A stretch of 64,000 nt of DNA from Pseudomonas syringae (GCF_023278085.1 NZ_CP066265.1:5032501-5096500); one strand, 5' to 3'. Counted from the stretch's first letter, positions 39,404-48,356 are shown. Notes: a model not told the origin generated them from the letters alone. A program made the numbers and translations.

Positions 39404-42169
39404 ATGACCCAAGCGCCGCTCGTCCTGGTGGACGGTTCTTCTTACCTCTACCGCGCCTTCCACGCACTGCCACCCCTGACCACGTCCAAAGGGCTGCCGA
39501 CCGGCGCCGTCAAAGGCGTGCTGAACATGCTCAAAAGCCTGCGCCGCCAGTATCCGGACAGCCCGCTCGCGGTGGTTTTCGACGCCAAGGGCGGGACGTT
39601 CCGTGACGCGCTGTACACCGACTATAAAGCCAACCGGCCCAGCATGCCGGACGATCTGCGCGTGCAGGTCGATCTGCTGCATGCCTGCGTCAAAGGCATG
39701 GGCTATCCATTCCTGTGCGTGGAAGGCGTCGAAGCGGATGACGTGATCGGCACCCTGGCGCGCAGCAGCGCGGCGGCGGATCGGCCGGTGGTCATCTCCA
39801 CCGGCGACAAGGACATGGCGCAACTGGTCGACGGGCATATCACCCTGGTCAATACCATGACCGGCAGCGTGCTCGACGTCGCGGGCGTGAAAGAGAAATT
39901 CGGCGTCGGCCCGGAGCACATCATCGATTACCTCGCGCTGATGGGCGACAAGGTCGACAACATTCCCGGCGTGCCGGGCGTCGGTGAGAAAACTGCCGTC
40001 GGCCTGCTGGTTGGCGTCGGCGGCGGGATCAAGGAGCTCTACGACAACCTCGACAAGGTCGCGACCCTGCCGATTCGGGGCGCCAAGACCCTGGCTGCCA
40101 AGCTCGAAGAACACCGCGAGATGGCTTTCCTGTCCTACGAACTGGCGACCATCAAGATCGACGTGCCGCTGGACATCGAGCTGGATCAGTTGCACTGCGG
40201 CGAGCCGGACCGCGATACGCTGATGGAGCTGTACGCCGAACTGGAATTCAAAAGCTGGATCGAAGACCTGCAACGCGACGCCAAGCGTGCCGGACAGGAG
40301 CTGGCGGTTGAAGAACCCACAGTCGAAGCCAAAGAAACGGCCTATGAGGTCATCCTCGAACAAGCCCAGTTCGATGCCTGGCTGAAAAAGCTTCAGGCCG
40401 CGCCGCTTTTCGCCTTCGTCACCCAGAGCAACGGCACCGACGCCCAGCGTGCGCAACTGGTCGGTCTGTCTTTCGCCATCCAGACCCACGAAGCGGCTTA
40501 TATCCCGCTGACTCACTCGTACATGGGCGTGCCGCAGCAACTGGACCGCGACACGGTGCTCAAGACGCTCAAGCCGTTGCTGGAAGACCCGGGCAAGATC
40601 AAGGTCGGCCAGCACGCCAAATTCGCCATCAACCTGCTTGCCAACTGCGCGATCGATGGCGATCAGGCGCAGGGCATCGATTTGCAGGGTGTCAGGTTCG
40701 ACACCATTCTGGAGTCCTACGTCCTCGACTCCACGGCGACCCGCCACGACCGCGACAGCCTGGTGGCCAAGTACCTGACGCACACGCCGATAAACTTTCA
40801 GGACATCGCTGGCAAGGGTGCCAAACAGCTGACCTTCGACCAGATTGCACTGGAGCAGGCGGGCAACTATGCCGCTGAAGAAGCCGATCTGACCCTGCGC
40901 CTGCATGAAGTCTTCGACGCCCGCCTGGCGGCAATCCCGACCTTGCAGCCGGTGCTCAACGATATCGAAATGCCGCTGGTGCCGGTGCTGGCCCGTATCG
41001 AGCGCCAGGGCGCGCTGGTCGATGCCAACCTGCTGGGCATCCAGAGCGTCGAGCTGGGCGACAAGATGACCGCCCTGGAGCGCGAAGCCTTCGCCATTGC
41101 CGGTGAAGAGTTCAACCTCGGCTCGCCCAAGCAGCTCGGGGTGATTCTCTATGAAAAACTCGGCATGCCGATCCTCAGCAAAACCGCCACCGGCCAGCCT
41201 TCGACTGCCGAAGCGGTGCTGGCTGAACTGGCCGAGCAGGACTTCCCGCTGCCCAAAGTGCTGATGCAGTACCGCTCGATGAGCAAGCTGAAGAGCACCT
41301 ACACCGATCGTCTGCCCGAGCAGATCAACCCGCGCACCGGGCGCATTCATACCTCTTACCATCAGGCGGTAGCGGTGACAGGCCGCCTGTCCTCCAGTGA
41401 TCCGAACCTGCAGAACATCCCGATTCGTACCGCTGAAGGCCGACGCATCCGTCAGGCGTTCGTGGCACCAAAAGGTTACAAACTGCTGGCCGCGGACTAT
41501 TCGCAGATCGAACTGCGGATCATGGCGCATCTGGCGAAGGACGAAGGCTTGCTGCACGCGTTCCGCAACGACCTGGACGTGCACCGGGCAACGGCGGCGG
41601 AAGTATTCGGCGTCGAACTGGACGGCGTCACCAATGACATGCGACGCAGCGCGAAGGCGATCAACTTTGGGCTGATCTACGGCATGAGCGCGTTCGGTCT
41701 GGCCAAGCAGATCGGCGTCGACCGCAAGCAATCACAGGCCTACGTAGACCGTTACTTCGCCCGCTACCCCGGCGTACTCGACTACATGGAGCGCACCCGC
41801 GCCCAGGCCGCCGAGCAGGGTTTCGTCGAAACCATCTTCGGTCGCCGCCTGTACCTGCCCGACATCAATGCCAAGAACCCGTCCCTGCGCAAGGGCGCGG
41901 AGCGCATGGCGATCAACGCGCCAATGCAAGGCACCGCCGCCGACATCATCAAAAAAGCGATGGTGGCGGTGAACGGCTGGCTGGATGCGTCAGGGCTGGA
42001 TGCGCGCGTCATCCTGCAGGTACACGATGAACTGGTGCTGGAAGTGCGCGAAGACCTGGTGGATCAGATCAGCGAACAGATCCGTCCGCACATGAGCGGG
42101 GCAGCAGAATTGGCCGTGCCACTGCTGGTGGAAGTGGGCGTGGGCAACAATTGGGACGAGGCACATTGA
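39404..42169 (+). CDS. polA: DNA polymerase I with degenerate proofreading site
   Basis: This 921-residue enzyme acts in Okazaki-fragment processing and repair. The N-terminal 5'-3' exonuclease domain is intact (LVLVDGSSYLYRAFHAL, VVFDAKGGTFRDALYTDYK, GDKVDNIPGVPGVG). The polymerase domain is intact, with ADYSQIELRIMAHL, RRSAKAINFGLIYGMSAFGL and the catalytic QVHDELVLEV. The 3'-5' exonuclease domain (about residues 325-510) keeps its fold signature but lacks its four metal ligands: by alignment to E. coli, D355 is V339, E357 is Q341, D424 is A408 and D501 is E493. Proofreading is therefore probably absent, as in Taq polymerase. The start is ATG 39404 (MTQAPLVLVDGSS). It is divergent from the DUF2782 gene. 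Confidence 0.97.
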   Translation: MTQAPLVLVDGSSYLYRAFHALPPLTTSKGLPTGAVKGVLNMLKSLRRQYPDSPLAVVFDAKGGTFRDALYTDYKANRPSMPDDLRVQVDLLHACVKGMGYPFLCVEGVEADDVIGTLARSSAAADRPVVISTGDKDMAQLVDGHITLVNTMTGSVLDVAGVKEKFGVGPEHIIDYLALMGDKVDNIPGVPGVGEKTAVGLLVGVGGGIKELYDNLDKVATLPIRGAKTLAAKLEEHREMAFLSYELATIKIDVPLDIELDQLHCGEPDRDTLMELYAELEFKSWIEDLQRDAKRAGQELAVEEPTVEAKETAYEVILEQAQFDAWLKKLQAAPLFAFVTQSNGTDAQRAQLVGLSFAIQTHEAAYIPLTHSYMGVPQQLDRDTVLKTLKPLLEDPGKIKVGQHAKFAINLLANCAIDGDQAQGIDLQGVRFDTILESYVLDSTATRHDRDSLVAKYLTHTPINFQDIAGKGAKQLTFDQIALEQAGNYAAEEADLTLRLHEVFDARLAAIPTLQPVLNDIEMPLVPVLARIERQGALVDANLLGIQSVELGDKMTALEREAFAIAGEEFNLGSPKQLGVILYEKLGMPILSKTATGQPSTAEAVLAELAEQDFPLPKVLMQYRSMSKLKSTYTDRLPEQINPRTGRIHTSYHQAVAVTGRLSSSDPNLQNIPIRTAEGRRIRQAFVAPKGYKLLAADYSQIELRIMAHLAKDEGLLHAFRNDLDVHRATAAEVFGVELDGVTNDMRRSAKAINFGLIYGMSAFGLAKQIGVDRKQSQAYVDRYFARYPGVLDYMERTRAQAAEQGFVETIFGRRLYLPDINAKNPSLRKGAERMAINAPMQGTAADIIKKAMVAVNGWLDASGLDARVILQVHDELVLEVREDLVDQISEQIRPHMSGAAELAVPLLVEVGVGNNWDEAH

Positions 42170-42239
42170 GTGAAACAGGGCGAACTTGTAAGCAGGTTCG
42201 TCAAACACTGTAGGAAAGGTGAACTTTTCTACATTGCTG

Positions 42240-42267
42240 GAACTTAACCATTTAGACAGGAGTCAGA
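42240..42267 (+). promoter_or_regulatory. AlgU (sigma-22/RpoE-type) promoter of ErsA
   Basis: GAACTT at 42240-42245 and TCAGA at 42263-42267 are separated by 17 bp, matching the AlgU consensus (GAACTT, 16-17 bp, TCTGA/TCaGA). Transcription should start near 42273. This agrees with ErsA of P. aeruginosa being AlgU-dependent. Confidence 0.82.
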
Positions 42268-42272
42268 GTTTC

Positions 42273-42403
42273 CGATTGATTGAAAAATCCATCATGCTCC
42301 TATGTTGTGTTAAGTGTTGGCATATATCCGGACCCCACCCTAAGGTCTGGACCTTAAGCCCCGGAACTTCCTTCTCCCCATGCGAAGTCCGGGGTCTTTT
42401 TTT
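42273..42403 (+). ncRNA. ersA: ErsA small regulatory RNA (Spot 42 position)
   Basis: The roughly 131-nt transcript lies between polA and engB, the position of ErsA in P. aeruginosa and of Spot 42 in enterics. An AlgU-type promoter precedes it. It ends in an intrinsic terminator: CCCCGGA plus CTTC (42359-42370) pairs with GAAGTCCGGGG (42384-42394), followed by seven T. The terminator loop has TCTCCCCAT, an anti-Shine-Dalgarno-like seed suitable for pairing with mRNAs through Hfq. ErsA is known to repress algC and other envelope genes in P. aeruginosa. Identification rests on synteny, length and promoter type; ends are predicted. Confidence 0.82.
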
Positions 42404-42412
42404 GCCTGCGAT

Positions 42413-43048
42413 TTACTCGGCAGGCGCCTTGTCTTCCAGCTCCATCCAGTCAGCCAGTACGGTATAGGCCTCTTCCAGCCCCATGCGCTTGGGGGCCGAG
42501 AACAATTGAATGCTGACAGCGTCGCCCCAGCCCTTGCGGATATCGGCCTGAACCTTGAGCAGCGTGTTCTTGGCTGCGCCGTAAGTCAGCTTGTCGGCCT
42601 TGGTCAGCAGAATGTGCATCGGCATATTGCTGGCGATCGCCCAATCCAGCATCAACAGGTCGAAGTCGGTCATTGGATGACGGATGTCCATCATCAGAAT
42701 CAGCCCTTTCAGGCTTTCACGACTGCCCAGATAGGCTTCCAGGTGACGCTGCCAGTGCAGCTTCAGCGGGATGGGGACTTTCGCGTAGCCGTAGCCAGGC
42801 AGGTCGACCAGACGACGATCCTCGTCCAGGCCGAAGAAGTTCAGCAACTGGGTACGCCCCGGCGTCTTGGAGGTACGTGCCAGACTGGCGTGGGTCAGGG
42901 TGTTCAGCGCGCTCGACTTGCCCGCGTTGGAGCGACCGGCAAATGCGACTTCAAAACCTTCGTCATCGGGGCATTGGTCGACCTTGGCGGCGCTGAGCAT
43001 AAACGTGGCCTGTTGGCACAGACCGAGAATAGGGTTTTTGAGTTGCAT
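42413..43048 (-). CDS. engB: ribosome biogenesis GTP-binding protein EngB (YihA/YsxC)
   Basis: This 211-residue GTPase helps assemble the large ribosomal subunit. G1 is [12 protein letters not shown] near residue 34, G3 is [11 protein letters not shown]4 is TKADKL and G5 is FSAPK. ATG 43048 ([18 protein letters not shown]) gives the usual length; the open frame to 43192 is not supported. It faces the ErsA gene, with only 9 bp between ErsA's terminator and its stop, so the ErsA terminator may serve both strands. Confidence 0.95.
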   Translation of the reverse strand: MQLKNPILGLCQQATFMLSAAKVDQCPDDEGFEVAFAGRSNAGKSSALNTLTHASLARTSKTPGRTQLLNFFGLDEDRRLVDLPGYGYAKVPIPLKLHWQRHLEAYLGSRESLKGLILMMDIRHPMTDFDLLMLDWAIASNMPMHILLTKADKLTYGAAKNTLLKVQADIRKGWGDAVSIQLFSAPKRMGLEEAYTVLADWMELEDKAPAE

Positions 43049-43342
43049 GTGATTTCCGGTGAAGGCCTTGCCTGCAAAGGGTGCGGCAAGAGGTTTCGGT
43101 TTCGTGTGAATGCGTGAGCCTATGATGACACACCTGTCACCCGGCCCACACTCACACCGTGTCGGGCCGCTCTGACCGGTGTGCTGGAACATTCAGACAT
43201 GACCTGCTTCACTCCTTCAGCAAAAAGGCCTTCCAGGGCCACCCATTTTTATAACCTCAGCGTTACACTAACGAACTCAGGCTTTCGCGTTCGGTCGAAA
43301 CACCGTCGCTTGAAGGCGATTCAATCTGCTCAGGAGTAAAGC

Positions 43343-43987
43343 ATGCGTAATCTGATCATCAGCGCCGCTCTGGTTGCCGCCAGTCTGTTCGGTATGTCCG
43401 CCCAGGCCGCCGCGCCCATCGAGGCTGGCAAACAATACGTCGAGCTGAAAAGCGCTGTGCCTGTCGCCGAGCCAGGCAAGATCGAAGTAATCGAGCTGTT
43501 CTGGTATGGCTGCCCGCATTGCTACGCGTTCGAGCCAACCATCAATCCGTGGGTTGAAAAACTTCCGTCCGATGTGCACTTCGTACGTATCCCGGCCATG
43601 TTCGGCGGCCCTTGGGATGCCCACGGCCAACTGTTCATCACCCTGGACACCATGGGTGTCGAGCACAAGGTTCACGCGGCAGTATTCGAAGCCATCCAGA
43701 AAGGCGGCAAGCGCCTGACCGACAAGAACGACATGGCCGATTTCGTCGCCACCCAAGGCGTGAACAAGGATGACTTCCTCAAGACATTCGATTCCTTCGC
43801 CGTGAAGGGCAAGATCGCGCAGTACAAGGAACTGGCCAAGAAGTACGAAGTGACCGGCGTTCCAACCATGATCGTCAACGGCAAATACCGCTTTGACCTC
43901 GGTTCTGCCGGTGGTCCGGAAGCTACCTTGCAGGTGGCTGACCAGTTGATCGCCAAAGAGCGAGCGGCTGCTGCAGCCGCCAAGTAA
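43343..43987 (+). CDS. dsbA: periplasmic thiol:disulfide oxidoreductase DsbA
   Basis: This 214-residue periplasmic oxidase introduces disulfides into exported proteins. The signal peptide (MRNLIISAALVAASLFGMSAQA) precedes APIEAGKQYVEL. The active site CPHC is in FWYGCPHCYAFEP near residue 54, and the cis-Pro loop is TGVPTMIVNGKYRFD. AGGAG about 7 nt upstream supports ATG 43343. It is followed 9 bp later by the EEP-family gene. The 294-bp gap upstream has no gene; in P. aeruginosa I recall cytochrome c genes between engB and dsbA. Confidence 0.95.
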   Translation: MRNLIISAALVAASLFGMSAQAAAPIEAGKQYVELKSAVPVAEPGKIEVIELFWYGCPHCYAFEPTINPWVEKLPSDVHFVRIPAMFGGPWDAHGQLFITLDTMGVEHKVHAAVFEAIQKGGKRLTDKNDMADFVATQGVNKDDFLKTFDSFAVKGKIAQYKELAKKYEVTGVPTMIVNGKYRFDLGSAGGPEATLQVADQLIAKERAAAAAAK

Positions 43988-43996
43988 GCGCCTGTC

Positions 43997-44872
43997 ATGC
44001 GCCGCTGGGGCAAAGGTAGCCCGCGTATCGTTGGCCTGCATGATCCGCAGGTCAACGAACATCACCTGACGCAAAGCGGCTTGCCGGAAGACGGCAGGCT
44101 GCGTTTGCTCAGTTTCAATATTCAGGTCGGTATCAGTACCCAGCGCTACCATCACTACGTGACGCGCAGCTGGCAGCATTTGCTGCCGCACGGCGGGCGT
44201 GCAGGCAACCTGCAGAAAATCGGCGAGCTGATCAACGATTTCGACCTGGTGGCGCTTCAGGAAGTCGACGGCGGTAGCATGCGCTCCGGCTTCGTCAATC
44301 AGGTCGAGCATCTTGCCCAGCTGGGTGGTTTTCCGTACTGGTATCAACAGCTCAACCGCAACCTCGGGCGCCTGGCCCAGCACAGCAATGGCGTGCTGAG
44401 CCGTTTGCGGCCGACCAAGATCGAGGACCACCCACTGCCTGGCCCGGCCGGGCGTGGTGCAATTCTCGTTCGCTTCGGCGAAGGAGAGGATGCGCTGGTG
44501 GTGGTCATGATGCACCTGGCCCTCGGCACCCGTACCCGGACCCGACAGCTGGCCTACATCCGTGAACTGATCGGCGGCTACCGCCATCAGGTGCTCATGG
44601 GCGACATGAACACGCATGCCAACGACTTGCTGGAGCATTCCCCACTTCGAGATCTGGGCCTTCTGGCCCCGCAGATCGAAGCGACCTTCCCCAGCTGGCG
44701 GCCACAGCGCTGTCTTGATCACATTCTGCTCAGCCCGACCCTGACACTGGAACGTGTGCAGGTGCTGGCTCACCCTATTTCCGATCACCTGCCGGTTGCC
44801 GTCGAGATTCGCCTGCCTGCTTCACTGTGTGGGGACTCACTGCCTGTGCCCTCTGGTGGAAGCCTTGCATGA
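43997..44872 (+). CDS. endonuclease/exonuclease/phosphatase family protein
   Basis: This 291-residue EEP-fold hydrolase has LLSFNIQVG near residue 37 (metal-site Asn), DLVALQEVDGGS (catalytic Glu), HLALGTRTRTRQ, LMGDMNTH and the final SDHLPVAVEI (catalytic Asp-His). All metal and catalytic residues of the superfamily are visible, so it should be an active phosphodiesterase, but the substrate (nucleic acid, lipid or phosphoinositide-like) is unknown. It is cytoplasmic with no signal. Its stop overlaps the start of the GGDEF gene (ATGA), suggesting a functional link with cyclic-di-GMP signalling or co-regulation with dsbA. Confidence 0.88.
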   Translation: MRRWGKGSPRIVGLHDPQVNEHHLTQSGLPEDGRLRLLSFNIQVGISTQRYHHYVTRSWQHLLPHGGRAGNLQKIGELINDFDLVALQEVDGGSMRSGFVNQVEHLAQLGGFPYWYQQLNRNLGRLAQHSNGVLSRLRPTKIEDHPLPGPAGRGAILVRFGEGEDALVVVMMHLALGTRTRTRQLAYIRELIGGYRHQVLMGDMNTHANDLLEHSPLRDLGLLAPQIEATFPSWRPQRCLDHILLSPTLTLERVQVLAHPISDHLPVAVEIRLPASLCGDSLPVPSGGSLA

Positions 44873-46980
44873 GCGACGACGCGGAGCGTTGGAAAGAGAA
44901 ATACCTCAAAGGGATCGAGCAACAGGACAAGCTCGAAAAGCGCTGGGATGCGCGGCTCGACTTGCTGCGTCGCGGCCTGGTGCGCAGCAGCCTGGCGGCG
45001 GAGGGCTCTGACCGGGCTGTCGACGAATGCATGAAGGAAATGCGCGAAATCGTCCGCACGGACGACATGGACGCGGGCCTCGCAGCCCTGATCCCGCGCC
45101 TTGAGAAAGCGGTGCTGGATTCCGAGCATCGCCGCGAAGTACGCGCCGGGCAGATCAGCTCGGCACTGACCGCACTGGTCACCCAGCTACAGGCATTGCC
45201 GCTGCCACGCGAAGTGCGCAAACCACTCAAGCGCTTTGCCAAAGACCTTGAAGAGCGCGCTTCCCAGGCACGCGAGCTGCCCGTGCTGCTCAGTGAGCTG
45301 AGCGGTTTGCAGGGCCAGGCCCTGACCCAGATTGAAAAACCCGAAGAAGGGCCCCGCCAAGGCCTGCTGCAACGCCTGTTCGGCTCGCGGGAGCCGCACA
45401 GCAATGAGCATCCTCCTGAAACGGCTTCGCCCGACGACGCTCCAGCCGAGACACCTCCGCCGGTGCAGGAGCAGCGCGACAACACGTACGAACCACCTGA
45501 ACCCACTGCCGAAGCAGACGCACCGCCAGCGCCCGTAGCACCAACGCCAACGCCAACGCTGGCGCCAGTACTGGCACCGGAAGAGAAGACTGATCCGGTT
45601 ATCGAACCTGCCCCCGCGCCACAGCCGGCTCCCGACGTCGACACAGTAACTGTCACCGCGCCTGTGGAAGCTGCTCCTTCTGTGGCTGCCACGCCTGCGG
45701 CCGTGATAACCCCGGAAATGGCTCCCGAGCCAATCCCCGAACACGCTTACACCTATGTCGAGCCTGTCGACATCACCGATATGCTGGCGCCCATACCGAG
45801 CGTGCCTTATCAGCAAAGACCGGCACCGGTCGTCGTCGCAGCAGAACAACCGGAAGAAGAGCCCGAGCCTGATACCGAACCCGAAGCCGCAGAAGGTGAT
45901 GACGGTTATGCGCTGCCCTCCTCGCCGGAGCCGAGTTACAGTTCGGTCGCTGCACACATTGAAGAAACCCTGCTGGGCCTGCTCAACGACCTGACGTTGT
46001 CCGAGCATTTTCGTCCGCAGGTCGAGGACATGCAGTTACGCCTGAAACACGGGCTTAACTGGTACGAACTGCTGCCGATCCTCGACGACCTGGCGGTTCT
46101 GATGCTGGCGATCAACAACGGCGGTCAGCAGGAATTCGGCAGCTACCTCAAGCAGCTCAATGAGCGACTCGAATCCTTCCAGAGTCATTTGCAGGCTGCC
46201 AGCGAAGATCGCGCCGAAGATCAGTCTGCAGTGCGCGATTTGAACGAGCAATTGCGCGAGCAGGTGGGCGGGTTGCAAAGCAGCGTTCAGGATGCGTCCG
46301 ACCTGACCAGCCTCAAACAGGTGCTGGATAACCGGCTCGAAGGGCTGCTCAGCACCATGGACACCTACCAGCGCAAGCGCGACGACCGCGAGCAGGAAGT
46401 GGCATCGCGCCTGCAAAGTCTGTCGGCCCGTGTCGCCAGCATGGAGCAGGAGGCACTGGGTTTCAGGACCCACCTGGAAGAGCAGCGACAGAAGGCACTG
46501 GTTGATCCGCTCACCGAACTGCCCAACCGGGCTGCGTGGGGCGAACGCCTTGAACACGAAATGGCTCAGTGGCAGCAGGAAAAAAACAGCCTGCTGGTGT
46601 GCATTCTCGATCTGGACCACTTCAAGCGCATCAACGACGGCTACGGGCATCTGGCGGGTGACAAAGTGCTGAAAATTGTCGCCAACGTCTTCAAAAAACG
46701 CCTGCGGCCCGGTGACTTTCTCGCCCGCTTTGGTGGCGAAGAATTTGTCATGTTGCTGCCCGCAACACGCCCTGATTCCGGCTTGATACTGATCGACGAA
46801 CTGCGCGCCGCCGTCGAGCTGTGCCCGTTTCACTTCAAGGGCGAGCGGGTAACCATCACCGTCTCCATAGGCATGACGGCTTTCCGGGTTGGCGAACGGC
46901 CGGATACCGCCATAAAGCGTGCCGATCAGGCCCTTTACAAAGCCAAGGAAAACGGCAGAAACCGAGTAGAGCAGGGCTGA
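44869..46980 (+). CDS. GGDEF diguanylate cyclase with long coiled-coil/Pro-rich N-terminus
   Basis: This 703-residue cytoplasmic protein makes cyclic-di-GMP. Residues about 1-155 are a conserved helical domain (WKEKYLKGIEQQDKLEKRWD). Residues about 160-360 form a Pro/Ala/Glu-rich linker, followed by helices (360-540) and the C-terminal GGDEF domain from DPLTELPNRAAWGERLEHE. The active site is GGEEF at 622-626, and the product-inhibition I-site RPGD lies at 613-616, exactly five residues upstream, so feedback control is expected. ATG 44869 overlaps the EEP stop. It corresponds in position to the cyclase before ampDh2 and kinB in P. aeruginosa (PA5487, recalled). Confidence 0.93.
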   Translation: MSDDAERWKEKYLKGIEQQDKLEKRWDARLDLLRRGLVRSSLAAEGSDRAVDECMKEMREIVRTDDMDAGLAALIPRLEKAVLDSEHRREVRAGQISSALTALVTQLQALPLPREVRKPLKRFAKDLEERASQARELPVLLSELSGLQGQALTQIEKPEEGPRQGLLQRLFGSREPHSNEHPPETASPDDAPAETPPPVQEQRDNTYEPPEPTAEADAPPAPVAPTPTPTLAPVLAPEEKTDPVIEPAPAPQPAPDVDTVTVTAPVEAAPSVAATPAAVITPEMAPEPIPEHAYTYVEPVDITDMLAPIPSVPYQQRPAPVVVAAEQPEEEPEPDTEPEAAEGDDGYALPSSPEPSYSSVAAHIEETLLGLLNDLTLSEHFRPQVEDMQLRLKHGLNWYELLPILDDLAVLMLAINNGGQQEFGSYLKQLNERLESFQSHLQAASEDRAEDQSAVRDLNEQLREQVGGLQSSVQDASDLTSLKQVLDNRLEGLLSTMDTYQRKRDDREQEVASRLQSLSARVASMEQEALGFRTHLEEQRQKALVDPLTELPNRAAWGERLEHEMAQWQQEKNSLLVCILDLDHFKRINDGYGHLAGDKVLKIVANVFKKRLRPGDFLARFGGEEFVMLLPATRPDSGLILIDELRAAVELCPFHFKGERVTITVSIGMTAFRVGERPDTAIKRADQALYKAKENGRNRVEQG

Positions 46981-47074
46981 CTGATACATTTTAATCTGAA
47001 CAAATGTTTCAGCCTGAAGCTATTCGCCACCGTTTTGTTATGATGTTGCATTTCCTGCCGACGCTGCCAATCCA

Positions 47075-47854
47075 ATGAAGCTGTATTTCTCTGCCTTTCT
47101 GTTACTCGTCCTCACGGCCTGCTCCAGCGGTCCGAAGCTGGACACCAGCCATCCATCCGTGAATTTCGACGGTCGGGTTCAGTACGTCGTCATGCATTAC
47201 ACCTCGGCCTCACTGGAGCGCTCTCTCCAGCTACTGACCCATGGCGAGGTCAGCAGCCATTACCTGATCGGGGATGACCGCCAGGCCACGATCTACAAAC
47301 TCGTCGATGAGAACGCACGGGCCTGGCACGCAGGCGAAAGCGAGTGGGAAGGCCGCACATGGCTCAACTCCAGCTCCATCGGCATCGAAATCGTCAATCC
47401 GGGCTTCAAGGAAACGCCGACCGGCCGCCTGTGGTATCCGTACACCGAGGCGCAGATCCAGTCGATCACCGTTCTGCTCAAGGACATCGTCAAACGCAAT
47501 CGGATCGACCCGAAACACGTCATCGGCCACAGCGACATCGCCCCGCTGCGCAAGCAAGACCCAGGTCCGCTATTCCCGTGGAAACGTCTCGCAGCCGAAG
47601 GACTCGGCATCTGGCCCGACGAACGCCAGGTTGCCCAGCGCCAGGCATTGCTGGCCACCAACCTGCCAAGCATCAGCTGGTTCCAGCAGCAACTGGCGCG
47701 TCTGGGCTACGCAACGCCGCAGACCGGCGAACTGGACATCGCAACACGCCAGGTACTGGCAGCCTTCCAGATGCACTACCGCCCTGCCCGTTTCGACGGC
47801 GAACCCGACACCCAAAGCGCGGCCATTTTGCAGGTGCTTAATCACTCGAATTGA
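47075..47854 (+). CDS. ampDh2: N-acetylmuramoyl-L-alanine amidase, AmpDh2/AmiD-like lipoprotein
   Basis: This 259-residue zinc amidase cleaves the MurNAc-L-Ala bond in peptidoglycan or its fragments. A lipoprotein signal ends LLVLTACSSGP (lipid Cys near residue 16), placing it in a periplasm-facing membrane, probably the outer membrane. The amidase_2 domain has zinc ligands in VVMHYTSASLE, HAGESEWEGR and VIGHSDIAPLRKQDPG. A C-terminal peptidoglycan-binding domain (FQQQLARLGYATPQTGELD) follows. AmpD homologues limit AmpC induction by turning over muropeptides. It is located as ampDh2 is in P. aeruginosa, before kinB. Confidence 0.9.
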   Translation: MKLYFSAFLLLVLTACSSGPKLDTSHPSVNFDGRVQYVVMHYTSASLERSLQLLTHGEVSSHYLIGDDRQATIYKLVDENARAWHAGESEWEGRTWLNSSSIGIEIVNPGFKETPTGRLWYPYTEAQIQSITVLLKDIVKRNRIDPKHVIGHSDIAPLRKQDPGPLFPWKRLAAEGLGIWPDERQVAQRQALLATNLPSISWFQQQLARLGYATPQTGELDIATRQVLAAFQMHYRPARFDGEPDTQSAAILQVLNHSN

Positions 47855-47950
47855 TCGGGCGTAAAGCGGCGAAGAAGAGTCCTACGGCCGCTGTGGCGAA
47901 CAACCTGACTGAATACCAGCACCCTATATGGCACGCCAAGGTTGAATACA

Positions 47951-47968
47951 TGTACAAGATCCTGTACA
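47951..47968. promoter_or_regulatory. YefM-YoeB operator, paired TGTACA motifs
   Basis: TGTACA occurs at 47951-47956 and 47963-47968, 12 bp centre to centre. The E. coli YefM-YoeB operator is built on TGTACA cores with similar spacing. It lies 110 bp before the antitoxin start, farther than usual, so the transcript may have a long leader. Confidence 0.65.
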
Positions 47969-48077
47969 AAACAACCATGCCCAAGCTCTTTGCTTGAAGA
48001 AGCGCTCGATATCTGAAGGGTAGTCGAGCAGTTCCAATCCCATACAGGGTCTGGCGAAGCCAGGAAGGAATATTTAT

Positions 48078-48356
48078 ATGCAGGTTTTATCATTCAGCCA
48101 GGCTCGCGCCGGCTTAAAGCAAGCTATGGACGATGTGTGCCGGGACCATGAGCCCGCGCTCATCACTCGCTTGCGCGGTGACCATGTAGTCATGCTCTCC
48201 CTTGATGACTTCAACTCAATGTCAGAGACCATGTATCTACTGGGTACAGAGGCCAATGCGACGCGCCTGCGACAATCCGTTGCACAGCATAAAGCCGGGA
48301 AAGCTTTCATAAAGGAGATTTCCCTAGATGTCACAGGGCCAGAAACAGAAGAATAA
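48078..48356 (+). CDS. yefM: YefM/Phd-family antitoxin
   Basis: This 92-residue antitoxin neutralises the downstream YoeB. The N-terminal dimerising DNA-binding domain reads MQVLSFSQARAGLKQAMDDVC, then HVVMLSLDDFNSMSETMYLL; the C-terminal tail is acidic and presumably disordered until it wraps the toxin. AAGGAA about 8 nt upstream gives the start. Its last 29 bp overlap the toxin start, typical of co-translated pairs. It is inserted between ampDh2 and kinB, genes adjacent in P. aeruginosa as I recall, so the pair is probably acquired. Confidence 0.9.
   Translation: MQVLSFSQARAGLKQAMDDVCRDHEPALITRLRGDHVVMLSLDDFNSMSETMYLLGTEANATRLRQSVAQHKAGKAFIKEISLDVTGPETEE

Noticed and set aside
39368..41731. 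787-residue minus-strand open frame opposite polA
   Set aside because: It is the mirror of a GC-rich coding sequence; it has no recognisable domain and no ribosome site, and polA on the other strand is certain.
42938..43117. CKGCG stretch as a cytochrome c remnant upstream of engB
   Set aside because: It occurs only in a shadow frame and lacks the CxxCH haem motif.
43277..44788. 503-residue minus-strand open frame opposite dsbA and the EEP gene
   Set aside because: It spans two well-identified genes in the opposite direction.
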